35,348 bases of DNA from an archaeon. Lineage in GTDB: Archaea > AGJL01 > Methanococci > Methanococcales > Methanocaldococcaceae. Made by a program: the position numbers and the translations under genes. Location: the NCBI GenBank assembly GCA_024278985.1, contig JAJRSC010000027.1, positions 1-35,348 of the forward strand, read 5' to 3'. Of the stretch, positions 25,522-35,348 are shown in pieces; within the stretch, counting starts at the first letter, position 1; every line of letters begins with the position of its first letter. The notes beneath the pieces were generated by a model that was given only the letters and a program-made list of their open reading frames with translations, was not told the origin of the DNA and did not search any database.

Positions 25522-27513
25522 ATGTATGAAATTGCATTAATAGGAAACCCTAATGTTGGAAAGTCATCTCTTTTTAATCTTTTAACTGGAGAAAATGTAT
25601 ATATAGGAAATTGGCCAGGGGTAACAGTTGAAAAAAAAGAGGGCTATTTTGATAATAACTATAAAATAATTGATTTACCAGGAGTATATAGTTTGTCAAC
25701 TGGAGCAATTGATGAAAAGGTTACAATGGAATATTTTTTAAAAAATAAACCTGATTTAGTTGTTAATATTGTTGATGCTACAACATTAGATAGGAATTTA
25801 TATTTAACTTTACAACTTTTAGAGATGGGAAATAACTTACTTATGGCATTAAATAAGATAGACCTATGTAAATTAGATTATAAAAAAATAAAAGAGCTTG
25901 AAAATATTTTAAATATAAAAATTGTTCCAATTTCAGTAAAAAAGAAGGTAGGAATTGAAGATTTAAAAAAAATGATTAAAGAACTTTGTAAAAATAAGAA
26001 TTATGTTATTTTAAAATATCCTAAATTGGAGAAATATATAGAGGAGATTATAGATATTCTAAAAGAAGACCAAAATCTTAAAGAATACAATTTAAGATTG
26101 TTGGCAATAAAACTTTTAGAAAATGATGATTATATAATAAATATAGTTAAAGATACAGATATATGGAATAAGTTGGAAAAGAAGTTAAATAAAATTAATG
26201 AAGAACTAAAAAAGGAATATAATGGAAAAAATCCTTTTGAAGTTGAAAGATTAAAATTAATTAAAAAAATAAAAGAAATAGTATATGATAACAATGAGAT
26301 TTATGTAGAGAAAGATTTAACCTACCACATTGATGAAGTTTTATTCAATGGATATTATGGGATTTTGGTAGTAGTGCCTTTATTATGGATGCTATTCACA
26401 TTTACCTTTACAGCATCAAAACCATTTATGGATATTATTGAAACATTAATTAACATTTTTTCCAATTTTATAAAGGAAATAGTAACCAATAAATTTTTAG
26501 CATCTTTATTAGCAGATGGTATTATTGGAGGGGTTGGGGCTGTTTTAGTTTTTATTCCACTATTATTATTTTTATACATAGGTATATCATTTTATGAAGG
26601 AACTGGATTGTTGGCAAGGATTCCAATATTGGCTGATATGTATTTAAGGAAATTTGGACTACCTGGCAAGGCAATTATTCCACTAATTTTAGGATTTGGG
26701 TGTAATGTTCCAGCAATTTTAGCAGCAAGAACTATAGAAAATGAGAAGGATAGAATTTTAACAATTATTATAAATCCATTATGTTCATGTTCTGCAAGAT
26801 TACCAATATATGTATTATTTGCCTCAGCATTTTTTAGTAAAAATCAGGGTTTAGTTATTTTATCATTATATACTTTAGGGATAAGTTTAGCATTGATATT
26901 ATCAAAAATATTTAGAATAGTATTATTTAAGGAAGAACCTGAAGAACTAACTTATGAACTTCCAAATTATCATATTCCAAGTTTTAGAGAAATTTTTGTA
27001 AATACATGGGAAAGAATTAAGCACTTCTTACGTAAAGCAGGAACAATAATATTATTTGGTTCTATATTAGTATGGTTTTTAACTGTATTTGGACCCTCAG
27101 GATTTCTAGGAGAAGATGTTTTTAAAAATCCAGAACTTATAAAAATGTCATTTTCTGCAAAAATAGGAGAATTTTTATCAGTTATATTTTCTCCATTTGG
27201 TTGGGGTTGGAAAGAAACAACAGCACTATTTTATGGCTTGATGGCTAAGGAGTTAGTAGTTAGTAGTTTAGGAATATTGTATGGAGTGAGTGGAGATAAA
27301 TTATTAAATATTCTAACAAAATACTTTACTCCTGTGTCTGCATATGCTTATATGGTATTTACATTAATATATGTCCCATGCCTTGCTACATTAGGAGTCA
27401 TAAAACAAGAATTAGGTTTAAAATGGACAATTTTTGTTATGCTATATTTAATAGTTTTGGCATATTTTGTTTCATTAACTATATTTATTATTGGGAACTT
27501 GATTTTTTGTTGA
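25522..27513 (+). CDS. feoB: ferrous iron transporter FeoB
   Basis: Membrane Fe(II) transporter with an N-terminal GTPase. The G domain (about 1-160) shows G1 GNPNVGKSS, the G2 region NWPGVTVEK, G3 DLPGVYSL, G4 NKID and a G5-like ISVKKK. A helical GDI-like linker covers about 165-270. The membrane part from about 280 has two Gate-type repeats (GFGCNVPAILAARTIENEKDR, NPLCSCSARLPIYVLFA, and GWGWKETTALFYGLMAKELV) and about eight helices. The 663-residue length is normal. ATG 25522 follows GGTGAA within the end of feoA. Confidence 0.97.
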   Translation: MYEIALIGNPNVGKSSLFNLLTGENVYIGNWPGVTVEKKEGYFDNNYKIIDLPGVYSLSTGAIDEKVTMEYFLKNKPDLVVNIVDATTLDRNLYLTLQLLEMGNNLLMALNKIDLCKLDYKKIKELENILNIKIVPISVKKKVGIEDLKKMIKELCKNKNYVILKYPKLEKYIEEIIDILKEDQNLKEYNLRLLAIKLLENDDYIINIVKDTDIWNKLEKKLNKINEELKKEYNGKNPFEVERLKLIKKIKEIVYDNNEIYVEKDLTYHIDEVLFNGYYGILVVVPLLWMLFTFTFTASKPFMDIIETLINIFSNFIKEIVTNKFLASLLADGIIGGVGAVLVFIPLLLFLYIGISFYEGTGLLARIPILADMYLRKFGLPGKAIIPLILGFGCNVPAILAARTIENEKDRILTIIINPLCSCSARLPIYVLFASAFFSKNQGLVILSLYTLGISLALILSKIFRIVLFKEEPEELTYELPNYHIPSFREIFVNTWERIKHFLRKAGTIILFGSILVWFLTVFGPSGFLGEDVFKNPELIKMSFSAKIGEFLSVIFSPFGWGWKETTALFYGLMAKELVVSSLGILYGVSGDKLLNILTKYFTPVSAYAYMVFTLIYVPCLATLGVIKQELGLKWTIFVMLYLIVLAYFVSLTIFIIGNLIFC

Positions 27514-27521
27514 AGGGGATA

Positions 27522-27881
27522 ATGATGATTTATATCATATTGGGAGCAATTTATATATTGGCTGGAATCTTAGATATATTAAAAGGTTTATTTAACTATC
27601 CCCTCCCTAAATTATTTTTAGGGGATATTTTTGGAGGAATTTCCTTATTGTGTATTGGGATATTATATATATTGGGACATAAAAATGATTCATTTATAAT
27701 AACTGCTAATACTTTGGGTATTGGAGTAGGAATAATTTCTCTTATTGTTTTAATTTCTTATTTTATAGGGTATATATTAGGATTTAAATATGAACCAACA
27801 ATTAATATTTATCTAATCTTAGGATTTTTATCTATACTCTACTTTTATAAAGAAAAGATATCAAAAAATATTAAAAAATAA
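27522..27881 (+). CDS. small membrane protein downstream of feoB
   Basis: 119 residues with about four membrane helices (roughly 3-22, 33-50, 60-83 and 91-109) and a short basic tail (YFYKEKISKNIKK). The frame is open upstream inside feoB, but GGGGAT directly before ATG 27522 (a second ATG follows at 27525) fixes the start, eight bases after the feoB stop. I recognise no named family. Its place in the feo operon suggests a part in iron uptake or its control, which is inference from position only. Confidence 0.7.
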   Translation: MMIYIILGAIYILAGILDILKGLFNYPLPKLFLGDIFGGISLLCIGILYILGHKNDSFIITANTLGIGVGIISLIVLISYFIGYILGFKYEPTINIYLILGFLSILYFYKEKISKNIKK

Positions 27882-27919
27882 TTCTCCAACTTATAATAAA
27901 AAGTTCCTAAGGTCTTTTT

Positions 27920-28924
27920 ATGTTCTGTCTAAAAATTAACAAAAAATTAGGAGAAAATGTAAGGAAAATTTTATTAAATTATGATTTACTAAGTAGAGAG
28001 TATAAGATAGAAACTGATGATAGTTATATATACTTTCCATTAAAATATGTAGATATGTATTTACTTAAGAATATTGTAAATTATGATTTTGAAATAGTTG
28101 AGAAAAACTTAAAAAAGATAGAGAGAAAAAAGAAAAAAAGTTTTAGAGAAATAATATTAGAAAAATATAAGGATTTAATTGAAAATAAGTTATTAGCTGT
28201 ATCTTATGACCAGATAGGAGATTTAATTATTTTACAAATAGATGATGAAGTTCCTAAGGAAATTAGGAAAGAAATTGGAAATTTAGCATATAAATTAATT
28301 CCATGTAAAGGTGTATTTAGAAAAAAAAGTGAAATAAAAGGAGATTATAGAGTTAGAGAGATTGAACATTTAGCAGGAGAGAATAGAACTCTAACAATTC
28401 ATAAAGAGAATAATTATAGGCTTTATGTTGATATAGCAAAGGTTTATTTTTCTCCAAGATTAGGATGGGAAAGAAAGAGAGTTGGAGAGTTGGTAAATTT
28501 AGATGATATTGTTGTTGATATGTTTGCTGGAGTAGGACCTTTTTCAATTGCCTGTAAGACTGCAAAAAAGATTTATGCAATTGATATTAATCCTTATGCT
28601 ATAGAACTGTTAAGGAAAAATATTGAGTTAAATAAGTTAAAACATAAAATTGTCCCAATACATTCTGATGTTAGGGAGGTAGATGTTGAAGGAACAAGGG
28701 TTATTATGAATCTACCAAAATATTCCCATCTTTTTATAGATAAAGCTCTTGAAATAGTAAAAAAAGGGGGAATTATTCATTATTATACAATTTCAGAATC
28801 TTTTGAAAAGGGAATTAAGCCCTTTGAAAATAAATGTAATTTTGAGATTCTAAATAAAAGAATAGTTAAGAGTTATGCACCAAGGGAGTATATAATTAGT
28901 TATGATATTAAGGTTTTAGAGTGA
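27920..28924 (+). CDS. trm5: tRNA (guanine37-N1)-methyltransferase Trm5 (aTrm5b type)
   Basis: SAM-dependent enzyme that makes m1G37 next to the anticodon and so prevents frameshifting. The 334-residue protein has a D1/D2 N-terminal part (about 1-160) and a Rossmann catalytic part: [33 protein letters not shown] (motif I, about 195-208), [13 protein letters not shown] (motif II) and [14 protein letters not shown] (the NLP motif, near 255). The ending [12 protein letters not shown] is typical. It starts at ATG 27920 with a weak AAGG upstream, and its last codon overlaps GTGAT that serves as ribosome binding site for rfcL. Confidence 0.93.
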   Translation: MFCLKINKKLGENVRKILLNYDLLSREYKIETDDSYIYFPLKYVDMYLLKNIVNYDFEIVEKNLKKIERKKKKSFREIILEKYKDLIENKLLAVSYDQIGDLIILQIDDEVPKEIRKEIGNLAYKLIPCKGVFRKKSEIKGDYRVREIEHLAGENRTLTIHKENNYRLYVDIAKVYFSPRLGWERKRVGELVNLDDIVVDMFAGVGPFSIACKTAKKIYAIDINPYAIELLRKNIELNKLKHKIVPIHSDVREVDVEGTRVIMNLPKYSHLFIDKALEIVKKGGIIHYYTISESFEKGIKPFENKCNFEILNKRIVKSYAPREYIISYDIKVLE

Positions 28925-28929
28925 TTTTT

Positions 28930-30384
28930 ATGTTAAATTGGATTGAGAAATATAGACCAAAGACATTGGATGAAGTTGTTGGGCATGAAAAGGTTAAAGA
29001 AAAACTTAAAAATTGGATAAAAAATTTCTTAGAGGGGAAAGGAGGAAAACCTATCTTATTGTATGGACCTCCAGGAGTTGGTAAAACAACCCTTGCATAT
29101 GCATTAGCTAATACTTATGGTTTTGATGTTATAGAACTAAATGCAAGTGATAGAAGAAATGCATCAGCAATAAAAAGAATTGTAGGACAGTCAGCAGTAT
29201 CTAAATCAATCTTAGGAAAAAGAACATTAATAATATTAGATGAAGTGGATGGAATATCTTCAAAAGAAGATACTGGAGGAGTTGGAGAATTAATAAAAAT
29301 AGCTAAAATAGCAAAGAATCCAATTATAATGACAGCTAATGATGCCTATGCCCCAGTATTAAAAAATCTCTTAAATTATGTTGATGTTGTAGAATTAAAA
29401 CCACTATCTTCAAGAGATATATATAAGGTTCTAAAAAAAATAGCTGAGAAGGAAAATTTAAATGTAGATGATAAAACTTTAAGAGCAATTGCAAACCACT
29501 CAGCAGGAGATTTAAGAAGTGCAATAAATGATTTAGAAGCATTAGCATTATCTGATGATTTACATTATGAATCTGTCCAGAAACTTCCAGATAGGAATAG
29601 AGAAAAAAATATTTTTGATGCATTGAGAATTATTTTAAAAACTACAAACTATGGAATTGCTACAACTGCATTAATGAATGTTGATGAAACTCCTGATATT
29701 GTTGAGGAGTGGCTTGCTGAAAATATTCCATATGAATGTGAAAATTTGGAAGAGGTTGCTAAGGCCTATGATTATTTATCTAAAGCTGATAGATTTTTAG
29801 GTAGAGCAGTAAAAACACAAAATTATAGTTTTTGGAAATATGCAACCAACTTAATGACTGCTGGAGTGGCATTATCTAAGAAACAAAAATATAGAAAATG
29901 GACTCCATATAAATATCCTAAAATATTTAGATTATTAACAGTAACAAAATCTGAAAGAGAATTAATAAATAAGGTTTTAAAAAAGATTGCAGAAAAAACA
30001 CATTCTTCAAAAAAAAGGGCAAGATTTGATTTAAATATGCTAAAAATTATTAGTATTGATAACCCAAAAAAAGCTGCTGAACTATGTATCTTTTTTGAAT
30101 TAACTGAGGATGAAATAGAAAAACTATTTGGAAAAAATTTATTAAAGTTAGTTAAGCAAATAAAAAAAGAAGAGAAAAAAATAAAAAAAGAAATTAAAAA
30201 AGAAGAAAAAAAGGAAGAAAAAAATATTACTTATGAAAAAGTAAAAGAAGAAAAAGATAAAAAGAGAAAAGAAGAAGAGGAAAAAGCTAACAAAGAAAAG
30301 AAGAAAGAGAAAAAAACAAAAGATAAAGAAAAAGAAAAAAAGAAAGATAAAGCTAAACAATTAACATTAGACAGCTTCTTTTAA
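28930..30384 (+). CDS. rfcL: replication factor C large subunit
   Basis: Clamp-loader subunit that, with RfcS, places PCNA on DNA. AAA+ motifs are intact: [19 protein letters not shown], Walker [13 protein letters not shown], Walker [11 protein letters not shown], sensor 1 IIMTAND, and sensor 2 [14 protein letters not shown]. The lid and collar domains run to about 400. The last 75 residues are an extreme Lys/Glu tail ending in the PCNA-binding box QLTLDSFF. No intein is present. GTG 28921 is in frame, but GTGAT there is the ribosome binding site, so ATG 28930 ([11 protein letters not shown]) is the start; 484 residues. Confidence 0.97.
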   Translation: MLNWIEKYRPKTLDEVVGHEKVKEKLKNWIKNFLEGKGGKPILLYGPPGVGKTTLAYALANTYGFDVIELNASDRRNASAIKRIVGQSAVSKSILGKRTLIILDEVDGISSKEDTGGVGELIKIAKIAKNPIIMTANDAYAPVLKNLLNYVDVVELKPLSSRDIYKVLKKIAEKENLNVDDKTLRAIANHSAGDLRSAINDLEALALSDDLHYESVQKLPDRNREKNIFDALRIILKTTNYGIATTALMNVDETPDIVEEWLAENIPYECENLEEVAKAYDYLSKADRFLGRAVKTQNYSFWKYATNLMTAGVALSKKQKYRKWTPYKYPKIFRLLTVTKSERELINKVLKKIAEKTHSSKKRARFDLNMLKIISIDNPKKAAELCIFFELTEDEIEKLFGKNLLKLVKQIKKEEKKIKKEIKKEEKKEEKNITYEKVKEEKDKKRKEEEEKANKEKKKEKKTKDKEKEKKKDKAKQLTLDSFF

Positions 30385-30419
30385 AATCATTTCTTTGTTT
30401 TGGATAAAAAAGAATATAA

Positions 30420-30443
30420 AAAACCTATAAGGAGAAAGGTTTT
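30420..30443 (+). terminator. hairpin after rfcL
   Basis: AAAACCT (30420-30426) pairs with AGGTTTT (30437-30443) around a ten-base loop, 35 bases after the rfcL stop and followed by AT-rich sequence. It may end rfcL transcription or belong to the leader of the next gene. Confidence 0.35.
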
Positions 30444-30493
30444 AATTAAATTAAATAATTTAATTTATAATTTTATCTGTGGAGTGTGTTAAT

Positions 30494-31009
30494 ATGTATT
30501 TAAATAAATTTCTGGAGTTGTTAAAAGGAGACAGCAACTATAAAGTATTAAGTGAACATGTAAAAAAATTAGATGATTTTATAGTAAATGTTATTATTGA
30601 AAGACTAAAAATATATGATGAAATTGTAAATAAATATAAGCCAAAGGTTAGGCCAGCTCTTGACCCATATGTGGCAAGTGAGTTGGGAATATATAGGAGA
30701 TTAGATGATTGGGAATTAGGAAAATTTTTAGGTTATCCTGAGTGTTGTATTAAATCATTTATTTCTGGTAGAGTAGTTATAGATAATGAACATTTAAAAG
30801 AAGTTGAGAATATTGATAAAAAGGTTGTTTTAACTGCTGGTTTTATTCCATGCTCATTAAAATGTAAAGAAGCTATAAAAAATGGATTAATTGGATATTT
30901 AGATGATGAAGATTTTAAAATAATAATAAAAGTTAATGAAGAACTAAAAAAGGCTTTACCTCATTATCATATATTTTATCCTGACTATTATGAGATAATT
31001 AAAGAGTGA
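30494..31009 (+). CDS. DUF483 protein
   Basis: 171-residue cytoplasmic protein recognised as DUF483, an archaeal family of unknown function. Its marks are RPALDPYVASELGIYRRLDD (about 52-71), LGKFLGYPECCIKSFI with paired Cys (about 76-91), and AGFIPCSLKCKEAIKNG with two more Cys (about 115-131), so four cysteines are available for a metal or cluster. The end is rich in aromatic residues (LPHYHIFYPDYYEII). GGAGTG at 30481-30486 serves ATG 30494; the earlier GTG 30479 in frame is less likely. DUF63 follows after six bases. Confidence 0.8.
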   Translation: MYLNKFLELLKGDSNYKVLSEHVKKLDDFIVNVIIERLKIYDEIVNKYKPKVRPALDPYVASELGIYRRLDDWELGKFLGYPECCIKSFISGRVVIDNEHLKEVENIDKKVVLTAGFIPCSLKCKEAIKNGLIGYLDDEDFKIIIKVNEELKKALPHYHIFYPDYYEIIKE

Positions 31010-31015
31010 TACTAT

Positions 31016-31819
31016 ATGGATATTTTGAATGCAATTTATAATTTTATATATAAATACTATATACTACCTGCTGAAACTGGGAGTGGTTATAATATAGTTC
31101 AGGAAATTACTTATGGAATTATATTAGCTTTTGCTCTTTATCTATTTTATAAAGGATTAAAGAGGTTAAATATAGATATTGATGAAAAATTTGCTATTCC
31201 TTCCATAGTTTTTGCAGTGTTAATAGCATTACTAAGGGCTTTAGTAGATTTGGGATATATTGAAAGGAGTTTTTTAACAATAACTCCAGGAATTATATTT
31301 TTAGTAGGTGGCTTTTTTATAATAACTATATTAATATCAGGATATTTTTTTAAAAAAAATTACTATAAAATAGCCAGTATAATTGGAGGGATTCCTTTAT
31401 TTTATTTTTTTATAATTTTTATTCAGCATATTCATCATATTGAAGCATTATTCTATTTTTTGATAATTTTTTTAATATCATTTGGGATTACATTACTAAT
31501 AAATAAAAGGTTTAATATCCTTAAAAGTAGGTTGGATTATTTAGTAGTTTTAGGTCAGTTGGTTGATGGCTCTGCTACAACTGTTGGAATTGCCTTTTAT
31601 AACTATTGGGAACAACATCCTATTCCAAGATTTTTAATGGAACACTTTACACCATTTTCTTTTATTTTAGTTAAACTAACTATAGTTTTAGCCATACTAT
31701 ATATCTTAAATAAAGAAAAAGATAAAGATGACTTAATAAATATTATTAAGCTTGCAATTATGGCTCTTGGATTAGCTCCTGGATTGAGAGACTTATTTAG
31801 GATAATTATGGGAACTTAG
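31016..31819 (+). CDS. DUF63 membrane protein
   Basis: 267 residues with seven to eight membrane helices; DUF63 family, archaeal and uncharacterised. The conserved parts are [19 protein letters not shown] (about 17-35), [20 protein letters not shown] (with acidic and basic residues inside the membrane region), [33 protein letters not shown] and the closing [16 protein letters not shown]. Such buried charged and His residues suggest a transporter or an enzyme, which cannot be settled here. ATG 31016 follows GAGTGAT. The end overlaps the convergent arfB gene by 27 bases. Confidence 0.82.
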   Translation: MDILNAIYNFIYKYYILPAETGSGYNIVQEITYGIILAFALYLFYKGLKRLNIDIDEKFAIPSIVFAVLIALLRALVDLGYIERSFLTITPGIIFLVGGFFIITILISGYFFKKNYYKIASIIGGIPLFYFFIIFIQHIHHIEALFYFLIIFLISFGITLLINKRFNILKSRLDYLVVLGQLVDGSATTVGIAFYNYWEQHPIPRFLMEHFTPFSFILVKLTIVLAILYILNKEKDKDDLINIIKLAIMALGLAPGLRDLFRIIMGT

Positions 31820-32464
31820 TAAAATTATTTTTTCAACTACCTTATTTATATATTTATTTAAAAGTTCTTTTCCTAAGTTTTCATCTATCCTGACACCTTC
31901 TTTTTCTACTTTTTGAGCTTCCCTATCTATATCTTTGTTAATTTTTCTTGCCTCCTTAAATCCAATAAATCCAACCTCAGGACATTTTAAATGTTCTTCA
32001 ATATCTCCCTTAACAATCCCTAAAACCTTACCTATTGAAACCTCTTCAGTTGATGCATGAGTTAATGGAAAAGACATAAAATAAATTTTTATATTTAAAT
32101 TATTTTCTAAAGTTTTAAGATAGTTCTCAACTATTAAATTACCTCCATGACAGTTAACAATAATAACCTTCTCAATACCTATTTTTTTAGCCCAGGATAA
32201 TATAAATTTTAGATAATCAATAATATCCTCAGGTTGGTTATGAATACCATGCTTTATATAGTTAAATTCAGTTGAAGGAATAACAACACCTAAAAATTTA
32301 GCCCCTGTTAATAGGCATGATTTTAGGGAGATATAGGAGGCAATTTTAATATCTGTATCTATTGGTAGGAGAGTGCCATGATTTTCCAAAAAAGAGCCTA
32401 ATGCAACAACACCAATTTTATGGACATTCTCATTTATAACATTTCCAGAGTTTAATCTCAACAA
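31793..32464 (-). CDS. arfB: FAPy deformylase ArfB (creatininase family)
   Basis: Removes formate from 2-amino-5-formylamino-6-ribosylaminopyrimidin-4(3H)-one 5'-phosphate, the second step of archaeal riboflavin and F420 biosynthesis. Of creatininase fold; metal and active-site residues are seen in [21 protein letters not shown] (Glu, His, Asp) and VNCHGGN (His). The order and spacing match ArfB better than creatininase. The protein is 223 residues. GTG 32473 is in frame but is part of the ribosome binding site AGGTGAT, so TTG 32464 (LLRLNSGNV) is preferred. It diverges from the next radical SAM gene by 27 bases. Confidence 0.85.
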   Translation of the reverse strand: MLRLNSGNVINENVHKIGVVALGSFLENHGTLLPIDTDIKIASYISLKSCLLTGAKFLGVVIPSTEFNYIKHGIHNQPEDIIDYLKFILSWAKKIGIEKVIIVNCHGGNLIVENYLKTLENNLNIKIYFMSFPLTHASTEEVSIGKVLGIVKGDIEEHLKCPEVGFIGFKEARKINKDIDREAQKVEKEGVRIDENLGKELLNKYINKVVEKIILLSSHNYPK

Positions 32465-32491
32465 AAAAATCACCTATACAAGGGTTATATA

Positions 32492-33799
32492 ATGAAAAAT
32501 ATAGCCATTATCTACCCAAATAAATTTAAAGCAGGAATATCATGCTTAGCAGTTCATATATTACCAGTCCATTTATCTAACTTAGGATATAAAAATATTA
32601 ACGTCTATTTTTTAGAGAATTATCAACAAATTAAAAATTTTGATGCAATATTTATAACTTTACAGTATGAATTAGACTATTTTAATGCTATAAAAATTAT
32701 AAAAGATTTAAAGCCAAAAAATCCAAATGCTATTTTTGTTGGAGGGGGACCATGTGCTATATCTAATCCCTATCCACTAATTAATATTTTTGATGCCTTT
32801 ATAGTTGGAGAAATTGAAAATTCAGAAGTTATGAGAGAAGTTATAGAAAAAAATTTTGATGTTGATGGAGTTTTAACAAATAATAAAAATAGTGTTAAAA
32901 GAATATATCCAAAAAAATTAGGTATTGAAGATTATCCAATATATCAACCAACATATAAAGAATCTGCCTATGGAGAAGCATTTTTATTAGAGTTGGGGAG
33001 AGGTTGCCCAAGAAGATGTAAATTTTGCTTAGCAAGAGTTATTTATTATCCACCAAGATTTAGGAAGTTGGAAGATTTGATATATTTAGCAGATAGAGGG
33101 ATAGAGATTAATAAAGTTAATAAAGTTGCATTAATATCCCCATCTGTTGGAGATTATAAATATATTCATGAACTTTTAGAATATCTAACAAATAAAGGAG
33201 TTCAAGTTTCCCCCTCTTCATTGAGAGCAGATACTATAACAGAAGATTTATTAAGAATGATTAAGCCAAAAACTTTAACAATAGCTCCAGAAGCAGGGAG
33301 TGAAGAATTGAGAGAGTTTATAAAAAAAGATATCTCTGAGGAAGATATATTTAATGCAGTTGAATTAGCCAAAAAGCATAATGTTAAAAAAATTAAATTA
33401 TATTTTATGGTAGGATTGCCAAATGAAACAGAGGAGGATATAAAAGAAATTATAAATTTAACAAACAAAATTAAAAGAGAAATTAAGCAAGTAGAAGTTT
33501 CAATAAATCCATTCATTCCCAAACCACATACTGAGTTTGAAAATGAGATTTTTGATTTAACATCTAAAAATAAACTAAAATATATAAAAAAAGAACTTAA
33601 AAATGTTAAGGTTGAAATGGAAAACTTTAATTCAATGCTTTGCCAGGCAATTTTATCAAGAGGAGATAATAAATTAGGAAGTTATTTATACAATTCTAAA
33701 AATTACTCAGAGTTTTTAAGACTATTAAAGAAGGATAATATTTTAGAATATTATTTAAATCCAGAAAATAAGCCATGGAAAAAAATAAAAGTGAGATGA
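32492..33799 (+). CDS. radical SAM protein with N-terminal B12-binding-like domain
   Basis: 435 residues. The first 130 form a Rossmann-like domain of the cobalamin-binding type ([60 protein letters not shown]), without a clear DxHxxG. The radical SAM core has CxxxCxxC in [20 protein letters not shown] (about 171-190), followed by [47 protein letters not shown] and [15 protein letters not shown]. This resembles the archaeal TIGR03960-like group with unknown product. ATG 32492 follows AGGGTT. Its last 25 bases overlap the earliest possible start of the nth gene. Confidence 0.8.
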   Translation: MKNIAIIYPNKFKAGISCLAVHILPVHLSNLGYKNINVYFLENYQQIKNFDAIFITLQYELDYFNAIKIIKDLKPKNPNAIFVGGGPCAISNPYPLINIFDAFIVGEIENSEVMREVIEKNFDVDGVLTNNKNSVKRIYPKKLGIEDYPIYQPTYKESAYGEAFLLELGRGCPRRCKFCLARVIYYPPRFRKLEDLIYLADRGIEINKVNKVALISPSVGDYKYIHELLEYLTNKGVQVSPSSLRADTITEDLLRMIKPKTLTIAPEAGSEELREFIKKDISEEDIFNAVELAKKHNVKKIKLYFMVGLPNETEEDIKEIINLTNKIKREIKQVEVSINPFIPKPHTEFENEIFDLTSKNKLKYIKKELKNVKVEMENFNSMLCQAILSRGDNKLGSYLYNSKNYSEFLRLLKKDNILEYYLNPENKPWKKIKVR

Positions 33800-33801
33800 T
33801 T

Positions 33802-35057
<1,256 letters not shown>

Positions 35058-35103
35058 TTAATCTCTCCCTCAGTAATTTATAGAGATTTTATACACATAA
35101 TTG

Positions 35104-35120
35104 TAATATATATACTTTAC
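35104..35120 (-). promoter_or_regulatory. TATA promoter of hfq
   Basis: On the minus strand GTAAAGTATATATATTA forms a BRE/TATA-like block about 55 bases before the hfq ATG, predicting a leader of about 30 bases. Confidence 0.5.
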
Positions 35121-35199
35121 TTTTAGTATTTAATCTAATTTTATTAAATATATAAGTATTATGATTTATTTAAAGGAGAATTAATATATATTTATCACG

Positions 35200-35220
35200 C
35201 TAAAAATTTTTTATTTTTAG
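35200..35220. other. small AT hairpin in the right-end intergenic region
   Basis: CTAAAAAT (35200-35207) and ATTTTTAG (35213-35220) are exact inverted copies around TTTTT. The region 35058-35348 contains no gene I can support; it holds the hfq promoter, this hairpin and the 26-base repeat. Confidence 0.35.
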
Positions 35221-35250
35221 TTTAGAGGAATTTAATCGGTTATTTTTCGA

Positions 35251-35276
35251 TTTTAAGGATTTTTATCAATTTTCTA
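35251..35276 (+). repeat. 26-base exact intergenic repeat, copy 2
   Basis: Identical to 14609-14634. It is preceded by TCGGTTATTTTTCGA and followed by AGGGTCGCGTATT, neither shared with copy 1, so the repeated unit as seen here is just 26 bases. Confidence 0.85.
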
Positions 35277-35348
35277 AGGGTCGCGTATTTTAATTATTTT
35301 AAATATTTGGATGTAATGAATTATCGAGATTTTTAAAAGATTTTAGCT

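Noticed and set aside
27378-27521. Upstream extension of the small membrane protein frame into feoB
   Set aside because: feoB is intact across this stretch, and a good ribosome binding site fixes the start at 27522.
30148-30360. Phe-rich open frame opposite the rfcL tail
   Set aside because: It is the antisense of the AAA/GAA-rich Lys-Glu tail; composition is an artefact.
28930-30384. Possible intein in rfcL
   Set aside because: Inteins occur in RFC genes of related methanogens, but the AAA+ core here is uninterrupted from Walker A to sensor 2.
30447-30468. AT-only palindrome TAAATTAA/TTAATTTA before the DUF483 gene as an operator
   Set aside because: Only A and T in an AT-rich genome; such palindromes occur by chance and it overlaps a likely TATA region.

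Overview
The window looks like chromosomal DNA of a hyperthermophilic methanogen of the Methanocaldococcaceae (Methanocaldococcus or a close relative). This rests on the very AT-rich coding style, GGTGA/GGAGG ribosome binding sites, BRE/TATA promoters, a CRISPR repeat resembling the M. jannaschii type, and marker genes: methanogen-type (class 2) SerRS, archaeal PheT, RfcL, a 70-residue histone, ArfB, an F420-hydrogenase-beta-like protein and a HycI-type hydrogenase protease. I see no insertion sequence, prophage or plasmid gene. Apart from the CRISPR array the window is densely packed housekeeping sequence.

Layout. 1-1473: CRISPR leader and a 21-repeat array without cas genes. 1642-5558: phosphate ABC transporter pstC-pstA-pstB (no pstS beside it), a frameshifted phoU paralogue and an intact phoU, followed tightly by pheT. 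7276-8723: a CBS-pair protein convergent with an M42 aminopeptidase. 8812-13293: a four-gene unit encoding an archaeal glutamate synthase split into glutaminase, ferredoxin/FMN synthase and GXGXG proteins plus an FrhB-like F420-binding iron-sulfur protein, which I read as a possible F420-linked glutamate synthase. 13342-17646: a tRNA methylthiotransferase, a HIT protein, a B12-binding radical SAM protein, a TIM-barrel sugar isomerase/epimerase-like protein and a histone. 17725-19972: a THUMP-FtsJ methyltransferase coupled to a hydrogenase maturation protease that apparently starts at ATT, divergent from a two-cluster ferredoxin and a DUF357 gene. 19973-23278: tRNA-Leu(GAG), a FIST-domain protein with a C-terminal winged helix behind an inverted repeat that frames a TATA box, and elp3 with a frameshift in its first 70 bases. 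23324-35057: DUF131 protein, serS, feoA-feoB and a small membrane protein behind DtxR-like half sites, trm5, rfcL, DUF483 and DUF63 proteins, arfB, another radical SAM protein, an endonuclease III-DUF123 fusion, and hfq.

The best candidates for undescribed biology are the FIST-winged-helix protein with its own putative operator, the split glutamate synthase with an FrhB-like partner, the ATT-initiated protease, and a 26-base exact repeat shared by two distant intergenic regions. Three calls (the phoU pseudogene, elp3 and the ATT start) depend on the exact base sequence and would change if there are errors in homopolymer runs.
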